This document shows positions 58,483 to 59,462 of a DNA stretch of 59,462 nt, one piece after another. The notes beneath the pieces are model-generated. The model had not been told where the DNA came from. It did not search any database and worked only from the letters and a program-made list of their open reading frames with translations. The position numbers and the translations under genes are program-made. Source of the DNA: an uncultured Clostridia bacterium (lineage in GTDB: Bacteria; Bacillota; Clostridia; UBA1381); assembly GCA_934489015.1 (NCBI GenBank), contig CAKSSN010000017.1:1-59462 (forward strand), read 5' to 3'. Numbering within the stretch: the stretch's first letter is position 1; every line of letters begins with the position of its first letter.

Positions 58483-59362
58483 AAAACAAGAGCATCGTCA
58501 GTGCTTCTTCGAGCGTGTTTGTAGGTTTTTCGTTTGTTGGAGTGCTTGCTGGAGGGGTATGTTCTATGTTTTGCTGTTCCTGAGAATTATTTTCGATTTC
58601 ATTTATTGTCTGTTTTTCTTCAGATATTGTATCTTCATCCAAACTTCCGCTTGCTTCATCATTTTTCTTCTCTTTATCAGGTGTAGAGCCACGCTTTAAG
58701 GAGGTTTGTTCCAATGCTTGTTTTAGAATACTCATATCGCAGCTATTGCCACGCAGGGAGTAGAGAATATGTATATCATAAAAATCCCTCGGGCGGGTAT
58801 TGGCTTGTCCTCTTGAAATTACGGTTTCAAGTTTTTCTGCTAAAACCGTTTCAAGATTATACGCCATAATACTGATTGTTTTATCATCAAAAAGCAATTT
58901 GAATGTGTACTCAATTTCTCTTGGTGTAATTTTATCTCCGGTTGTTACATCAACCGTTAATGGAACCGCAAGTGGGGGATATAATGCTTTAAGATGAACT
59001 CGGTACCCCGGATATTCATCACCCTCACGAATTTCGCTGATATTATACATTTCAAATGTAACATCATCTTCAATCTTAACAGAACAGATACTTTCAAAAA
59101 TTTCTTGCAAGTTGGAAACAGTTAAATCAAATCCCTTGATAGTCGTATCCAAGTCCATTGTAGCTCGTGTATCAAGTCCGACTATTGCGGATATTAAAAA
59201 ACCGCCTTTTAGAATAAAGTTATTTTTATACTTTGATATTGAGATCCGTTCAAGCAGTCTTTCAAGCATATAATTTTGCATGACAAGCTGTGCGGAAATA
59301 TTCTTCTCGGCAGCTTTGTTCTTGATATACGCTTTTAATTGCATTGCATTTTTTGTAATCAT
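58472..59362 (-). CDS. AbiEii/AbiGii-type nucleotidyltransferase toxin with replaced C-terminus
   Basis: The 296-residue protein starts at ATG 59362 after GGAGGTG (the longer frame from 59401 is unlikely). Residues 1-227 match the AbiEii toxin family. The nucleotidyltransferase core is ILKGGFLISAIVGLDTRATMDLDTT, with paired aspartates; VDVTTGDKITPREIEY and ETVLAEKLETVISRG follow. Type IV AbiE toxins are neutralised by AbiEi, whose gene would lie beyond the right edge. After KRGST (near 227) the usual helical C-terminal part is absent and a 69-residue Ser/Glu/Pro-rich tail, ending TLEEALTMLLFFSP, takes its place. This suggests truncation and fusion; toxicity is doubtful. Confidence 0.78.
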   Translation of the reverse strand: MITKNAMQLKAYIKNKAAEKNISAQLVMQNYMLERLLERISISKYKNNFILKGGFLISAIVGLDTRATMDLDTTIKGFDLTVSNLQEIFESICSVKIEDDVTFEMYNISEIREGDEYPGYRVHLKALYPPLAVPLTVDVTTGDKITPREIEYTFKLLFDDKTISIMAYNLETVLAEKLETVISRGQANTRPRDFYDIHILYSLRGNSCDMSILKQALEQTSLKRGSTPDKEKKNDEASGSLDEDTISEEKQTINEIENNSQEQQNIEHTPPASTPTNEKPTNTLEEALTMLLFFSP

Positions 59363-59401
59363 AAAAGCACCTCCATATAGTTTGCTATTAGCCACGTGCA
59401 A

Positions 59402-59462
59402 AACTCCAAAGATATAGAGTTTATGCGGTTTTACGGATGTGGCGAATCCGTTTTGTCACTAT
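59402..59462. other. Right edge, possible end of an AbiEi gene
   Basis: The last 61 bases hold no identifiable feature. An antitoxin gene is expected here on the minus strand, but all three minus-strand frames contain stops, so at most its 3' end could be present. Confidence 0.2.

Overview
The window looks like the chromosome of a low-to-medium GC Clostridia bacterium (Firmicutes), most likely a gut or anaerobic polysaccharide degrader. The signs are strong AGGAGG-type ribosome sites, consensus sigma-A promoters, a clostridial dnaE - mtrB - small protein - pfkA order, a two-cluster ferredoxin, S-layer-homology (SLH) and copper-amine-oxidase-N surface proteins, and an LplABC-type sugar transporter with a Cache/AraC regulator. 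A pectin-degrading Monoglobus-like lineage is conceivable but is only a guess.

Layout. 1-316: tandem hairpin-bearing 133-bp repeats, cut by the left edge. 317-10335: housekeeping genes, namely a HipA-like kinase, dnaE, TRAP (mtrB), a small protein, pfkA, a 2-hydroxyacid dehydrogenase, proB, proA and xpt. 10413-12924: a BspA-type leucine-rich-repeat surface gene split by a frameshift. 13056-15491: a small ATPase-like protein, a TPR membrane protein, ricT and a ferredoxin. 15645-20698: the str operon (L7Ae-like, rpsL, rpsG, fusA, tuf) from a consensus promoter to a terminator. 20699-21690: about 1 kb almost without genes, holding a foldable region, a 59-codon ORF and a promoter-to-terminator unit that looks like a small RNA.

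21693-49907: a 28-kb accessory locus that I regard as the most interesting system here. Two promoters share a conserved operator, one before an SDR/FAD-oxidoreductase/glycoside-hydrolase set and one before an ABC sugar importer. The importer is followed by five large exported proteins, two cytosolic glycosidase-like proteins and a membrane-bound Cache-AraC regulator. Three of the exported proteins carry the same beta-propeller, one as an SLH-anchored protein, one fused to a parallel beta-helix and one alone. Together this reads as a Gram-positive polysaccharide-utilisation locus with a surface-bound recognition layer; the substrate cannot be read from sequence.

50168-57962 (minus strand): an apparent operon of a LytTR response regulator, a GHKL sensor kinase, a small membrane protein and two secreted copper-amine-oxidase-N proteins with nearly identical leaders. 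A perfect 10-bp direct repeat with 21-bp period lies upstream. 58255-59362: an XRE regulator with an inverted repeat over its -10 box, convergent with an AbiEii-type nucleotidyltransferase toxin whose C-terminus looks replaced. No rRNA, tRNA, CRISPR array or transposase was seen.
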